Shown: positions 1-11,849, counted from the stretch's first letter. The stretch: 64,000 nt of DNA from Laburnicola sp. R22_1 (GCA_014281115.1 JACONQ010000003.1:2232001-2296000), one strand, 5' to 3'. The notes: generated by a model from the sequence alone, not told the origin. Made by a program: numbers and translations.

Positions 1-330
1 TATACTAAAGTATTACTCTATTTATAAAATTATTAGTAAAAAGTAAAAAGTATATTATACTTTATATAAGGCAATTCTAGTATACTAGTTAGGCTAGTAA
101 TAAATTAGTAATTTAAAGTATAAGAAGTATAGAAAGTTCCTACTATAGTTTTTATATTACTACTAGTTAAAAAGATAGTAATAGAGGGCAAGATTAAGAA
201 AAAGAGAAGATAAAGGTATTTATTAATACGTTGCTAGGGAAGAGAAGCATTATATAGATACGCTAAATCTTTATAATTATAGAATTAAATAAGCGTATTA
301 TATAAGTACAGTATGTGGCATTATTTAAAT
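1..330 (+). repeat. Degenerate repeat F, copy 1 (partial at window edge)
   Basis: Bases 40-270 resemble 4,620-4,728 continuing at 5,910-6,070, and more distantly 6,815-7,030. Shared landmarks are CTTTATATAAGGCARTYCTAG, GTATACTAGTTARGCTAG and, further on, a block ending in GGTATTTATTA. Three dispersed copies mark a transposon family, but no protein domain can be recognised through the RIP damage. Element ends were not found. Confidence 0.55.
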
Positions 331-431
331 CTACCTAGGGGTAGAATAATAAAGGCTTTTATTTTAAATAATATAATAAAAAAGGAGAGCCCTTTACTTA
401 GTAATTAAGAATAGTGTAAAATAGTACCTAC
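329..431 (+). repeat. Short repeat module M, copy 1
   Basis: Begins CTACCTAGGGGTAG and runs through AAAGGCTTTTATTTTAAAT and GAGCCCTTTACTTAGTAATTA. The same roughly 100-150 bp module recurs at 2,879, 6,209 and 54,885. This copy is RIP-mutated relative to the 54,885 copy (for instance TCATCTCAAAT has become TTATTTTAAAT). Identity unknown. Confidence 0.6.
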
Positions 432-444
432 GTAAATATAGTAT

Positions 445-1322
445 TAGGAAGAAAAACATTGTAGACCTTTTAGTATACAGTACAACACTATAAGAAAAAG
501 CTATAGGTGTGCTAAAAACGTATTAAAAAAGGTAAAGTAGTTTAAAGATAAATAGATTAGGCTAGGAACTATTTATTAGCATGTGCAAATTAGCCCCTCC
601 TACTAGAGGTAGTTAATTATAAGATATACTAGGTACTAAAGTAATAATATAATACGTGGTTGCCTGCGCACATATAATATAAAATCTGCAACTAGAAATT
701 TAGTGTTTATCTATCTACTATATAATATATTTAATTATTGCGTAAGACCTTAAGGTCTACGCTATATCTATTCCTTATCCTAAAGACGCTATTACTCTTA
801 CTACTAGATATAGAGTATTACGCTCCTACCTAGAAAACGCAAATAACAACGCGGCTAAATATAACACAGCTAGGTATAACGCAGCTAGGTATAACGCAGC
901 TAGGTATAACGCAGCTAGGTATAACGCAGCTAGGTATAACAGCTAGATACTACTTAACATTAAAAACTATATAGTTTATACTAAGGACCTATATAGTAAA
1001 TAGATAGCTACTATAGAATTAGATTGCTATGTTAAGCAGAATACAGATATTAGTAAGTAGGAGCCTAGAATTAAAGGTAGAATAAGCCTTATAATATAGA
1101 TTGCCCTATGCTAGTTTAAATATAAGGTGCTTGCAACTATTAATAATAAGGACTAGAAGGACATAGATATTATTATAAAGTAAAAGTCTAGGCTAGCAGC
1201 TATATACTACTGCGTAGCTTATAGAAGCAATTACTACTAAGGGCCACAAGCGATATTAGATTTCTAATTAATAGCTTGTTGCTTCTATAAAGATAGCTAT
1301 ACTAAGTGGGTGCTAGAGGCGT
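445..1322 (+). repeat. Element E1, copy A (878 bp), with 13-bp target duplication
   Basis: The direct repeat GTAAATATAGTAT lies at 432-444 and 1,323-1,335. Just inside the left copy is the E1 left end (CATTGTAGACCTTTTAGTATACAG), shared with copies at 3,130, 8,539 and 25,921. The right end differs from copies B and C. It contains a six-unit 15-bp minisatellite at 851-940. A degenerate coding stretch follows, with TAG codons where Trp or Gln would be expected; no family was recognised. Confidence 0.55.
851..940 (+). repeat. 15-bp minisatellite (6 units)
   Basis: Six consecutive units of GCAGCTAGGTATAAC; the first unit differs by RIP-type changes and the second by one base. Fifteen bases keep a reading frame, so the ancestral array could have encoded a five-residue repeat. 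It lies inside E1 copy A and is absent from copies B and C. Confidence 0.85.
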
Positions 1323-1335
1323 GTAAATATAGTAT

Positions 1336-2878
1336 AATTACTAATAATAATAATAATAAAGCTTAGTTTACTATATATACTTTAAGTAAATTAATTAAAT
1401 AATAAAGTGCTTATAAATAATAAAGTAAGTATATAGTTTATAAACTATTATTATAAACTATTATTATATTAATAGAGACTAGTAGCAGACTATATCTTTA
1501 GGCGCTATACCAGAGCGGCCTTTCTATCCTAATCTTTACAGGCTTAAATTAGAAAAAGGGGGTTAAAAAGGATAATTAAGACTGAATAAATAATGCGACT
1601 AGTATAAGTATACATTACTATAGGATAATATTTATTTTAAATTAAGTAATTACTATACCTAAATAGCTAGACTTTATTAATTTAAATTAAATGAATAAGT
1701 TCTATATTTTTTTATTTTGCGACTAAGAGGTTTCTAATAAAAATATTATAATAATAGTAGTTATTTGTCATACTATTATATACACAAAAAGTGTTTTAAG
1801 ATATTAATAATACGGGGTTATAAGTTTTATATTTAAAAAGCAATGAGTATAAAGCAATATTTTTTATAAATAGGTTTAATACTATAAATATAAGAATTAG
1901 TACTAGTAACTTAGGTATAAGCTAACTCTACCTACTATATAATAAGTATCTTTTTAAAATATATAGTATTATGAAAAGAGATATTTAGGCCTATGAGAAT
2001 AATAGGAGTAGAATAGAATATAGTAATTTAACTAGTTAAGGCATAAAAAGTAGAAATAATATAAAAGTAAGCAAAAATTAAAATAACTACGCTAAGTCTT
2101 ATTTTATAGCACTTTCAGCTTCTAAATTAGTTAGGTACTTTAGAGTATCTTAATAGTGTAATAATACTTACTATAATAATAACTATTACTATATAATTAT
2201 AAAACTAATAATTATGTACTTTTCAAGTAAAAATAATAAGATATTATATACTTTTAAGTTTTAAAGTAATCTAGGTTAGATAGATTCTAAAAGGGGATAC
2301 TATAACCCCTTCTAATTACTTAAGAAGCTAAATAAGACCTTATTTCTTTTTAGTCTAATAAAGGATTAAAAAAAAATTTTTACTTTAAAAGTAAGTAGTA
2401 ATTTATTCTATTACTACTGATTTTTTAATATTATCCTATTTTATTTTATTAACTATTAGGTGTTCTAGTAACACTCATATACTTTGTCTTAGACTTCTAA
2501 TTAGTTAGCAAAGCTTTAGTAACTCAATTACTATTAAGCATACATTCTCCTTACTAAGCTTTGCATATTACTATACTATTAGTATAACTTATAGTTTATT
2601 TTTATTTATTTTATTGCAACTAAGGAGTTTCTAATAAGAATACTATAATAATAGTAAATATCTCTCCTGCTATTATATACATAATACAGCGTTTTAAAAT
2701 ATTAATAAAAGGAATTTAGTATAATAGTCTAAGCTTGCTAAGTAGGCTTAGTATACTTATATTAACTAAAAGATCTATATATAAAACTATAGGTAAAGCT
2801 ATATTACTATACTATAGTTTACAATAAAGAAAGGAAAAATAAAAAACTACTTATTATAACTATGTGTATTGTTAAATT
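1336..2878. other. Degenerate repeat remnants, no gene
   Basis: Bases 1,336-1,570 match 6,090-6,200 (AAAGCTTAGTTTACT, ACTTTAAGTAAA) and 7,355-7,520 (ACTATATCTTTAGGYGCTA, GGCCTTTCTAT, CAGGCTTAAATTA). Further on, AGGAGTTTCTAATAAGAATA near 2,625 resembles AGAGGTTTCTAATAAAAATA near 1,726, a second local repeat. Otherwise the stretch is AT-rich sequence without a recognisable feature. Confidence 0.5.
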
Positions 2879-2995
2879 ATCTACCTAGGGGTAGAACGGT
2901 AAAGGCTTTCATCTTAAATAATATGACAAAAAAAGCCGAGCCCCCTGCTTAGTAATTAAAAAGATTGTAAAAATGTAATTACAAACAAAGCGATT
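2879..2995 (+). repeat. Short repeat module M, copy 2
   Basis: CTACCTAGGGGTAGAACGG followed by AAAGGCTTTCATCTTAAATA and GAGCCCCCTGCTTAGTAATTA. It is the least mutated of the copies in the AT-rich block. The sequence just to its left (TATGTGTATTGTTAAATTAT) is shared with the copies at 329 and 6,209, so the repeat extends a little beyond the conserved core. Confidence 0.65.
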
Positions 2996-3129
2996 ATAAC
3001 TATTAACTTTCTTTTTACTATTATTTTTAAAGATATTACTAAAAGTAATAGCTATTAAATTAGTAGATTTATATTCTACTTATAAAATATACAATAAGTA
3101 AAAAGCTTATATATACTATAAGTATACTA

Positions 3130-4418
3130 TTATAAAGAATACTTTGCGTACGTTCTGTATACAGTATAACGCTATAAGAAAAAGCTATAGATGTGCTAAA
3201 AAAACGCTGTGTATTAGGATAAAGTAATAAGACTAGTTTAGCAACTATTTAGGGACACTGTTTATAAGCATGTGTAAATTAGCTAGCCCCTTAAAATAGA
3301 GTTAATTACAAGCTGTACTATAGTCTATAGGTACTAAAGTTAATAATAATAATATAATGCGACTGCCTACGTATAAAGTATAAAAATCTGCCACTAAATT
3401 AAGTGTTTATCTGCCCTTATATATAAAGTATATTATCGCGCAAGACCTTAAAGTTATAATCTAATACGCATGGCTATTCATCGCCCTAATAACACTATTA
3501 CTACTAGGTAGGCAGTTACACGTCTATACGTATATAATAAAAAAGATAATAATAATAATAAAGCTAACTAGAATTAGTATTATAAAGGTTAAACACCTAA
3601 TATTGCTAACTATATAGTAGTAGGATATAAGTAGTACAGCCAATAGATTACCTTAGCTAGTTTATTAGAGTTCTACTACCTTAATAAGTATATAGGGACC
3701 ACACATAGAATTTAACTTATAGCTTACTTTTTGCTAGTTTAGCTGCCTTATACTTAGCTATATTAATAAGGGTTACTAGATATATTTTTAAAGGCAATAG
3801 AAGAGGATAGCCAAAGGTTATAAGAGGCTCTAGAATAACTAAATAAGGCTATACAATCTAAAGAAGCTATAGCGTAATTATAAAAGTAGAATCTATATAG
3901 AATAGCTATAAGAGGTGTCAGGCATATATAGGTACGCGATTGTTCTATAGGATTTCTATAGGAGATAGGTAGAGTAATACTATGTGTCTAGAAGTTAATA
4001 GGTTATTAGTAGAGAATAGCAAAGTACTATTTGGTATTACGAGTAGGAAGCGCGCGCGTAATTTATTATATATTATAGTGGCGATAGTAGTAGTAGTAGA
4101 GTGTACGTATAGTAGGTTATAAATTATCTATTAATATAGCAAAATATTAAAAGGTAGGAGTTAATTATTTAGTAAGATAGTAGGTAGGCAAGTAAGTTAG
4201 AGTGTGATTATTATAAGTTATTTTTTTAAAAGATAGAGAGAGAAACGCTAGTAAAACTTTAACGTGCTCTAGGTCCTAGGGTTTAGCGCGTATATAATAT
4301 AACGTTATATAATATTATATGGGTGCTAGTAATATGATAAAAAAACGCAGTAATTAAATACACTGGGCTACTTAAAAACTAATAAGTGGAGGCAGTTTAT
4401 ACTCCTGCCTAGGAGGGG
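3130..4418 (+). repeat. Element E1, copy B (1,289 bp), with 15-bp target duplication
   Basis: The perfect direct repeat ACTATAAGTATACTA flanks the element (3,115-3,129 and 4,419-4,433). The left end (CTTTGCGTACGTTCTGTATACAG) matches copies A, C and D. The right end CTCCTGCCTAGGAGGGG matches copy C; GGCAG and CTGCC just inside it can pair as a short hairpin. A degenerate coding stretch starts near an ATG at 3,468 and is closed by TAGs. No domain was recognised. Long target duplications favour a target-primed (LINE/SINE-like) or other non-TIR mechanism. Confidence 0.65.
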
Positions 4419-4433
4419 ACTATAAGTATACTA

Positions 4434-6200
4434 ATACTTTATTTCTATATTAAAGTTAACCTTAATAAGACATCTACTATTATTCTCTTTCCTATTACTA
4501 TTTTAAACTTTAATACTAATGCTGCTGTTAACACTGCCTAAAGGTATACTCTAATAATTTATCTACTTAAAATTAATAATTTTATACTAGAATACTACTT
4601 TATATAAAATATTATTAATAAAAAGTAAAGGTATACCTTACTTTATATAAGGTAGTCCTAGTATACTAGTTAAGCTAGTAATAAATTAGTAACTATATAC
4701 GCTATAATAAATATATAAGGTTCTTACTTCTCCCCAAAGTTAATTTGTACTATCACGTGATTCCAGGCTAGCTATTTAACTAACCACTGTGTTATATAAT
4801 TAATAATTTATTTAATAATATTTTTCACTATAATAATAATAATAATAATAATAATAGTAACTAACCTAACTATTTTGTTACTCTTTTATAGTAGATTTCC
4901 CCTTATAACTAGTAAGCTATATACTACCTCCTAGGACCTTGCTACTGCCTATCTTCTCTATACTCCCCTTACTACTACTTACCTTTACCCTTATTACGCT
5001 ATTACCCTTACTTCTTATTATTCTTATATGTCTATAAGATCTTAACTACTACTAGAAGCTTTTTTTACCATAGCTACGCGCGCGCGCTCTAGTAATATAT
5101 AAAAAATACTCTCTCTTTTTCTAATAGTTCCCTACTACTATATCTTAGTCTATCCTCTAGCTTTAGTAATAATATAATAGTAAAAAGCTATTATTATTAT
5201 ACAAATATTATTATATTATTGCTTAAGCCTCTATATAAAAGGATAGTCTTAGACTTAAGGATCTAGAGTTGCGTAAAGACAATGTATAGCTTAAATAGAT
5301 TATTAGTTATAACCTCTAGAATAGTGTAATTAATTTAGTCCTCTAGTAGGTCTGCCTTAACTATATCTTATAGTAGGTAGACTAACTAGCTAATATTACC
5401 TAGCTAGTTATCTATGCTAGTTTTAAATTCTCTAGCAGCTGTCTAACTATAAGTATTAGACAACTTAGTTTTAGAACGCTAAAAGGCTAGCTTACTATAT
5501 ATATTAAAAAGTTAAATTTAAAAGACTTAGTATTATATATATTAAAGAAGAAGAATTTTTAGATATTATAGATATTATAAGAGTAGGCAGACTTATATAA
5601 TATATATATAGCGAACTATAATTATAACTTCGCGCTCTACTATAGCTTCCTAATAGTCTACTAGTTAAGAGATAATATATAACTTAGTTATGCTAGATAG
5701 TAGACTATATATTAACTACTATTAATAATGCTGTTGTATAGAATGCTAATAACAAAATTGTTATTATTTTATGTATATTGTATTACTACTACTATATACT
5801 AGGTACTAGGTTATAGTGCCTTCTATTTTACTCCTCTCTATGTATAGTGCGAACTTAACCTTGGTTAGAATCTCCACATAACAAAGGCCTTTAATATAAG
5901 GTTCTTACTATAGTTTATTATAGTATTATATATTAGAATAGTAGTAATAGAGAGTGACAAGATTAAAGAAAAAAAGAAGAAGGTATTTATTATTAAGTTA
6001 CTAAGAAAGAAAAGTATTACGTAGATATATTAGATTCTTATAGTCATTATAGTATTCAATAATATGTATAATATATAAGTAGCGTAATTACTAATAATAG
6101 TAAAAATAAAGCTTAGTTTACTCTATATACTTTAAGTAAATTTAATAAATATTAAAGTGCTTATAAATATTAAATAAGTATATAATTTATAAACTATGTT
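4434..6200 (+). repeat. Degenerate repeat F, copy 2, split by E2
   Basis: The left half (4,434-4,728) and right half (5,910-6,200) join in the same order as in copy 1 at the window start; E2 and its target duplication separate them. The right half continues into AAAGCTTAGTTTACTCTATATAC, shared with 1,360 onward. No intact reading frame and no recognised domain. Confidence 0.5.
4729..5893 (+). repeat. Element E2, copy 1 (1,165 bp), with 16-bp target duplication
   Basis: The perfect duplication ATATAAGGTTCTTACT lies at 4,713-4,728 and 5,894-5,909, splitting repeat F. The right end (CACATAACAAAGGCCTTTA) is shared with copy 2; the left end is about 35 bp longer than in copy 2. Long variable target duplications with one fixed and one variable end suggest a 5'-truncating non-LTR retroelement. 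It contains an ATA-rich microsatellite near 4,835-4,855 and a surviving CpG patch near 5,080. No reverse transcriptase was recognised. Confidence 0.6.
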
Positions 6201-6208
6201 TATGTGTA

Positions 6209-6375
6209 GCATTAAATTAACTACCTAGAGGTAGCACAACAAAAGCTTTTATCTTAAATAACATAATAAAAAAGTAGAGCCCTCTACTTAGTAATTAAAA
6301 AGAGCGTAAAAAAGATAATTACAAAAAAAAGCGCATTTAAACTACTAAGCGAGCTTAGTAGTCTTAGCGCAAGAC
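6209..6375 (+). repeat. Short repeat module M, copy 3
   Basis: Carries CTACCTAGAGGTAG, GAGCCCTCTACTTAGTAATTA and the far end ACTACTAAGCGAGCTTAG. That end is present, unmutated, in the copy at 54,885-55,033 and is missing from copies 1 and 2. The differences from the euchromatic copy are mainly C/G to T/A. Confidence 0.65.
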
Positions 6376-6599
6376 TACTTCTACAAGTAAAATATTTATA
6401 AGAGGCTACTTAGAACTTTAAGGAAGATAAGACTTTAGCGTAGCCATACTATAAGCTATCTTTTCTTTGCTATTCTAAGTTGCAAGCCGCTATTCTAAGT
6501 TATAAACTACTATCTAGATTGTTATAAATAATATAAGTTAATATATTAATAGGTATATTTCTTATAAGTAGTAGGATAAGAGTAGTATATACTAAATAC

Positions 6600-7520
6600 A
6601 CTATTGCTCTATTACTACATTAAAGTTATCCTTAATAAATCTTCTACTATCTCTCTACGCTCTACTATCCTTCTAGGCATTAATATTATTTCTAAAGAAG
6701 TACTTACTATTACTAAAAAGTATATACTAAAGATATGTACTACTACTATTAAAGCGGCTATTAAAGTAACTACACTAGAGTTCTATTCTATCTAGATACT
6801 TATCTAGCGCAAGGGGTAGGTATACTTAACTATCTATAAGGCAGTCCTAGTGTACTAGTTAGGTTAGCAGCTTATCTAGTTTACAAAGGACTATAAGATT
6901 AAATTTCTACTCTAGTAGATATAATTGCTTCTTATTAGTAATAGAATTTAGTAGGGAACGTAAAAAAAAGATAATAAGGTGTTTATTGATAAGCTATATA
7001 GTAGTAAGAGCATTATATAAATCTGTAAGATTCTCCTAACTATTATTACTATTATTACTATTAAGTTAGCTTATCTAGCACGCAAGCGTAGATAACTAAT
7101 AATAGTAGTAGTAATAAGCTAGATGTGCTATATATACTATAAGTAAACCTTGCGTTAGAACTAGGAGCTTATAGATATTAGGAGGTACGAGTAAGTTTAA
7201 ACTATTATCGCATTACTAGATATTTAAGGTTAGTCTTTAATTAAAATTAGGTGTTGTATATAGTAGTACATAATAACATTCTATCTTAACCTACTTTAAT
7301 CTTAAACTAAAAAAAAGGTTAAAAAAGATATTTGGCAAGCCAATAAACTATTTTTATAAACTATTATTATACTAGTAAAGAAGACTAGAAGTAAACTATA
7401 TCTTTAGGTGCTAGACTAGAGTGGCCTTTCTATTATAACCTATGCAGGCTTAAATTAAAAAAGGAGGTTAAAAAAGGTAATTAACACTAAATAAATAATA
7501 TAACGTAGTATAACTTATAC
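6600..7520 (+). repeat. Degenerate repeat F-like copy 3
   Basis: An open stretch of 63 codons at 6,604-6,795 and the following TAAGGCAGTCCTAGTGTACTAG resemble the two other F copies. 7,355-7,520 resembles 1,445-1,570. The short ORF is a chance survivor in a mutated transposon and is not proposed as a gene. Confidence 0.5.
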
Positions 7521-8523
7521 TAAAAATATTACTATACTTAATATATTCTTTATTATTATATCTTTTAGTTTAACTTCTATAGGTGCTTTAATAAAGTAGT
7601 TTATAAGAGGCTAAGCGCCTTTCTACTAGTTACTTAGTCAATTATCTTAGAGTTCTAAGTTTATACTTCTGCTAAGCTAGAAGTATATAAGTCTATTACT
7701 AAAGTTATCTTTAAACTCTATTAAATTTATAAGTTTACTTAGGCAATTATAACTTTTTAGTTTAAAGCCTTGTATTTTAAATTTAATTAACTTTTTATAA
7801 TAAGAAAGCTTATAAAATCTTTTTAATATATTAAGAATAAACTTATAAATATAAAGGAAAAGTTATAGTATACGCTTCTATACCTTAATAACTTTATATT
7901 CTAGTCTTACGAGATATAGAAAGCTATACCCTAGTTTAGAGTATCTTTAAAATACATTTTTAGTAAGTCGTTAAGTTAAATATTAAAAAATTTTACTTTA
8001 TAAATAAATATAAATATTTTAAAGGAAGTACTAAGGCCTTTTTATAAAACAACTTTTATCTCTTACCTAATATAATAAGTTACTAAACTGTAATAGTAAG
8101 AAGCTATAAAACTAAATATTACTACTAACCTTACTAAAAAACTATATATAAAAGCCTATAATAAAACAAAATATATAGATAAAATTACGCTAGGTTACTA
8201 ATATCTATAAAATTAAAGGTTATTAAGGCTTTAGGCATCTTTCTAAAAGGGGAAAAGAGCCTAAAATATAAAAGAAGATACTTTTTAAAAGATATTAATA
8301 TAAATTATAAGCTATTTTACTAGCTTTAAATAATTTTAAGCTATATTAGGAATTTAACTAAATGCTAATAAATAGCTCTAAACCTTACTAGAAGTAATTA
8401 CTAATTAACTTACTTAACTAAAATAATATACTAAAGTAAAAACTATACTCTTGCCTTCATATTAAATTTCTTTATTTTATTTATTTTTGTTAGGCTATTC
8501 TTACTAAGAGGGACGCTAGCTAG
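7521..8523. other. AT-rich stretch, possible transposon coding relic
   Basis: A plus-strand frame from roughly 7,560 to 8,220 is interrupted almost only by TAG/TAA, and between the stops it reads as continuous charged and hydrophobic sequence, as in other RIPed coding regions here. No family could be assigned and no second copy was found in the window. Confidence 0.3.
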
Positions 8524-8538
8524 CTATAGTAATTATGT

Positions 8539-11020
8539 GAAAGAAGACTTCGCGCACTCTTAGTACACAGTATAACGCTGTTATAGAAAGCTATAGGGGT
8601 GCTAGAAAAACGCTTTAAAATAAGGTAAAGTAGTAAGACGGGTTTAGCTATTTAGAAACTATTTATAAGTATATGCAAATTAGCTAGCCCCTTATAGAGT
8701 TAATTATAAGCTATACTATAGTCAATAAAAACTAAAATTAATAATAATATAATGCGTAATTGCCTGCACAATATAAAATTAGTAACTAGATATATTAAGT
8801 ATTTATCTATCTACTATATAATATATTTAATTGTTGCGTAAGACCTTAAGATTATAATTTAGTATAGCTATCCTTTAACCTAGCAACGTATTTTCTACTA
8901 GGCGGGCGATTAGATACCTATATATATATAATAAGTAGAATGACCCTAAAGTTATGTAGAATAACACTAATAACAAGTAGTACTACGTTAATAATAAGTA
9001 GTATAATAATAATAATAATATATATATATATAGAACTGCTATTATAAAGGTTAGACGCCTATAATTCTTATAGAATATATAGTAGTATAGTATAAGTTAT
9101 ATAGCAAATAGATTATTATAGCTAGTTTGTCTTATTATAGTGTCTAGTAATACCTAGGTACTTTAGGGACTATAGATTTTAACTTATAGCTTTTTCTCTA
9201 CTAGTTTAGCTGCCTAGTCCTTAGCTATATTAGAAATAGTTATTACTAAAGCGCTTTTAGCAAGTAAGACGCAAGGGTTAATTAGATCTAGAAGTAATAT
9301 AGTAGTAAAAGGTAAAGAGGAAAGGTCTAATATAATTTAGAATAGCTAGTAATTTGCTATAAGGAAAAAATATATAAAGAATAGTTACTAAAAGCATAGG
9401 GTATATATAGATACGCGCCTGTTCTATAGAATTTCTTTAAAAGATAGGTAGAGTAATAGCTAGGTGTCTAAAAGTTAATAGGTTGTTAGTAGAGAATAGT
9501 AGAATACTATTTAGTAGTAAAAGTAGGGAGTACGTGCGCAATTTATTATATATTATAGTAGTAAAGTAGGGGTTTAATTTGTTAATTATTTAGTAAGGTA
9601 GTAAGGAAAGATAGAGTCTATTATCTAGTAAGGCGCCAGGTGGGCAAGTAAGTTAGGGTATTATTATTATAAGTTTATTTGTTATTTTAAAAGCTAAGGG
9701 GAAAAACGTTAGTAAAATTTTAACGCGCTTTAGTTTTAGAGCTTAGTGCTTATATATAATATTATATAACGTTATATAATTCTAGACTAGCTATTTAACT
9801 AACTACTATGTTATGTAATTAATAATTTCTTTAATAATATTTTTTGCTACAACAATAATAACAATAATTATAATAGTAACTAATCTAACTATTTTATTAC
9901 TCTTTTATAGTGGATCTCTCCTTACAACTAGCAAGCTGTATATTGCCCTCTAGGACCTTGCTACTATCTATCTCCTCTATACTCCCCCTACTACTACTTA
10001 CTCTTGCCCTTATTACACTACTATTCTTACTTCTTATTATCTTTATACGCCTATAAGATCTTAACTACTACTAAGAGTTTCTTTTACTATAGCTATGCGC
10101 GCGCGCTCTAGCAATATATACGAAATACCCTCTCCTCCTTTAATAGTTGCCTACTACTATATTTTAGTCTATTCTTTAGCCTTGCTAATAATATAATAGT
10201 TTAAAGGTATTATTATTATATAAATATTGCTATATTATTGCTTAGGTCTTTATATAAAAGGATAGTCTTGTATTTAAGAATCTAAAGTTGTATAAAGATA
10301 GTATATAGCCTAAATAGATTATTAGTTATAACCTCTAGAATAGTATAATTAATCTAGTCCTTTACTTAGCCTACCTTAACTATATCTAATAGTAGGCTAG
10401 ATATAATATTGTAACTATATTCTCTATACTAGTTTTATATTCTCTAACTAGGTGTCTATTAGATAACTTAATCTTAGGACGCTATTAGCTTACTACATAT
10501 ATCTTAACGCTAAAGTAGATTTAAAAGACTTAGTGTTATATATATTAAAAGGAAAGAATTATTAGATATTATAGACATTATAAAAGAGTTAGATTTAAAA
10601 GACTTAGACAGCAAACTATAGTTATAACTTTACACTCTACTATAGCTCTCTAATAGTTTACTAGTTAAGAGATAACATATAACTTAGTTATACTAGATAG
10701 TAGACTATTTATTAACTACTATTAATAATACTATTGTGTAGAACGCTAATAATAAAATTATTATTATTTTATATATATTTTATTACTACCACTATGTGCT
10801 AGGTACTAGATTATAGTGCCTTCTATTTTACTCCTCTCTGTGTATAGTGCGGACTTAACCTTAGTTAGAATCTTCACATAATAAAGATCTTTAATAACGT
10901 TTATATAATATTATATAATATAGATGCTAGTAACGTAATAAAACAATGTAGTAATTAAACGTAGTAGGGCCATTTAAAAACTAATAAGTAGAGACAGTTT
11001 ATTCTCCTGCCTAGGAGGGG
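8539..11020 (+). repeat. Element E1, copy C, interrupted by E2
   Basis: The perfect 15-bp duplication CTATAGTAATTATGT lies at 8,524-8,538 and 11,021-11,035. The left end (CTTCGCGCACTCTTAGTACACAG) and right end (CTCCTGCCTAGGAGGGG) both match copy B. E2 copy 2 (9,781-10,893) sits inside with its own duplication, so E1 without the insert is about 1.35 kb, close to copy B. Insertion order: E1 first, E2 later. Confidence 0.65.
9781..10893 (+). repeat. Element E2, copy 2 (1,113 bp), nested in E1
   Basis: Flanked by ATAACGTTATATAAT (9,766-9,780) and ATAACGTTTATATAAT (10,894-10,909), a 15/16-bp duplication with one base inserted. It shares its whole length with 4,760-5,893 (for example GACCTTGCTACT, ACTTAGTTATACTAGATAG, GTGCCTTCTATTTTACTCCTC). 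Compared with copy 1 it lacks about 35 bp at the left end. Confidence 0.6.
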
Positions 11021-11035
11021 CTATAGTAATTATGT

Positions 11036-11580
11036 ATTATATTCGCTTCGTTATTAATTATATAATATTAGTTTAGTGTACTATATCTATATATATATTA
11101 GTAACTACTTTATACTTATATGCTATAAGTATATATAACGCGTTAACTTGCTTCTAGGCAATAATACTTATTACTATCATAGCTTCCTATAAGTCTATAC
11201 TATAGGTTTAACTACTTTTTAGTAATACTTACCTATTATATTTTTTACCTTGCTATTTCTACTATATTAAATTTATATATACTTAAAAAGTTAACGCGCT
11301 TTACTTTTATACCTATAAAACTTTAGCTAAAGAGTATATATATTAATAAAGTAGTAATACTATAATATACTAAGACGCTTAAAGATATATTTAAAAAAAT
11401 AGGTATATAGCACCTAAAAGGCCTACTAAATTTATACTAGGTGTAAATAAATCTTTAATTATTTAGCTCTAAAAGATTAGCCTATAGGTGCTATATAAGT
11501 AATTATATAATAAGAATAGTTTAGTATATATAGTATACGTAATAGAGCTCTAAGATCCTTATCTACTAAAAAAGCACTTT
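11036..11580. other. AT-rich stretch, nothing recognised
   Basis: Between the E1 target duplication and a retrotransposon LTR. Very AT-rich; no open frame, no terminal repeats and no match to the other repeat families of the window were seen. Confidence 0.5.
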
Positions 11581-11849
11581 TGTTAAATAGGCTCTACAGC
11601 TAGCTATATAGACATTAATATCTAATACTCTATACTAGCAAGTGTAGATAGTATACATAATAATTATATAAGGAAAGGAAATAATATAATAGAACTAACT
11701 TAGTATTAATTACTTATTTTTAGAAAGAGTATAGATAAAATAAAGAAGATTCTATAATGTATAGGCTGTAGCGCATAGGTATTATATAATAATATTAAAA
11801 TCTTAACTATCTTAGGTGCTCTTATATATATAGTGTATAGCCATTAGCA
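11581..11849 (-). repeat. Copia LTR (left copy, element 3' side)
   Basis: Starts TGTTAAATAGGCTCTA and ends in CA, 269 bp; it matches 26,420-26,706 along its length (AGCTAGCTATRTAGAYATTAAT, GGAAATAATATAATAGRACT, CTTAGTATTAATTACTTAT). ACTTT is present on both immediate sides, so this copy could also be read as a solo LTR. Confidence 0.6.

Noticed and set aside
851..940. CRISPR-like array
   Set aside because: The 15-bp units are directly adjacent with no spacers, in a eukaryotic sequence.
4390..4418. Helitron-type 3' end (hairpin near the E1 right end)
   Set aside because: Helitrons insert without target duplication; E1 has perfect 15-bp duplications and no CTRR end.
6604..6795. 63-codon open frame in the AT-rich block
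   Set aside because: Falls in repeat F, has no recognisable domain, and matching repeats at 4,445 are closed; a chance survivor.
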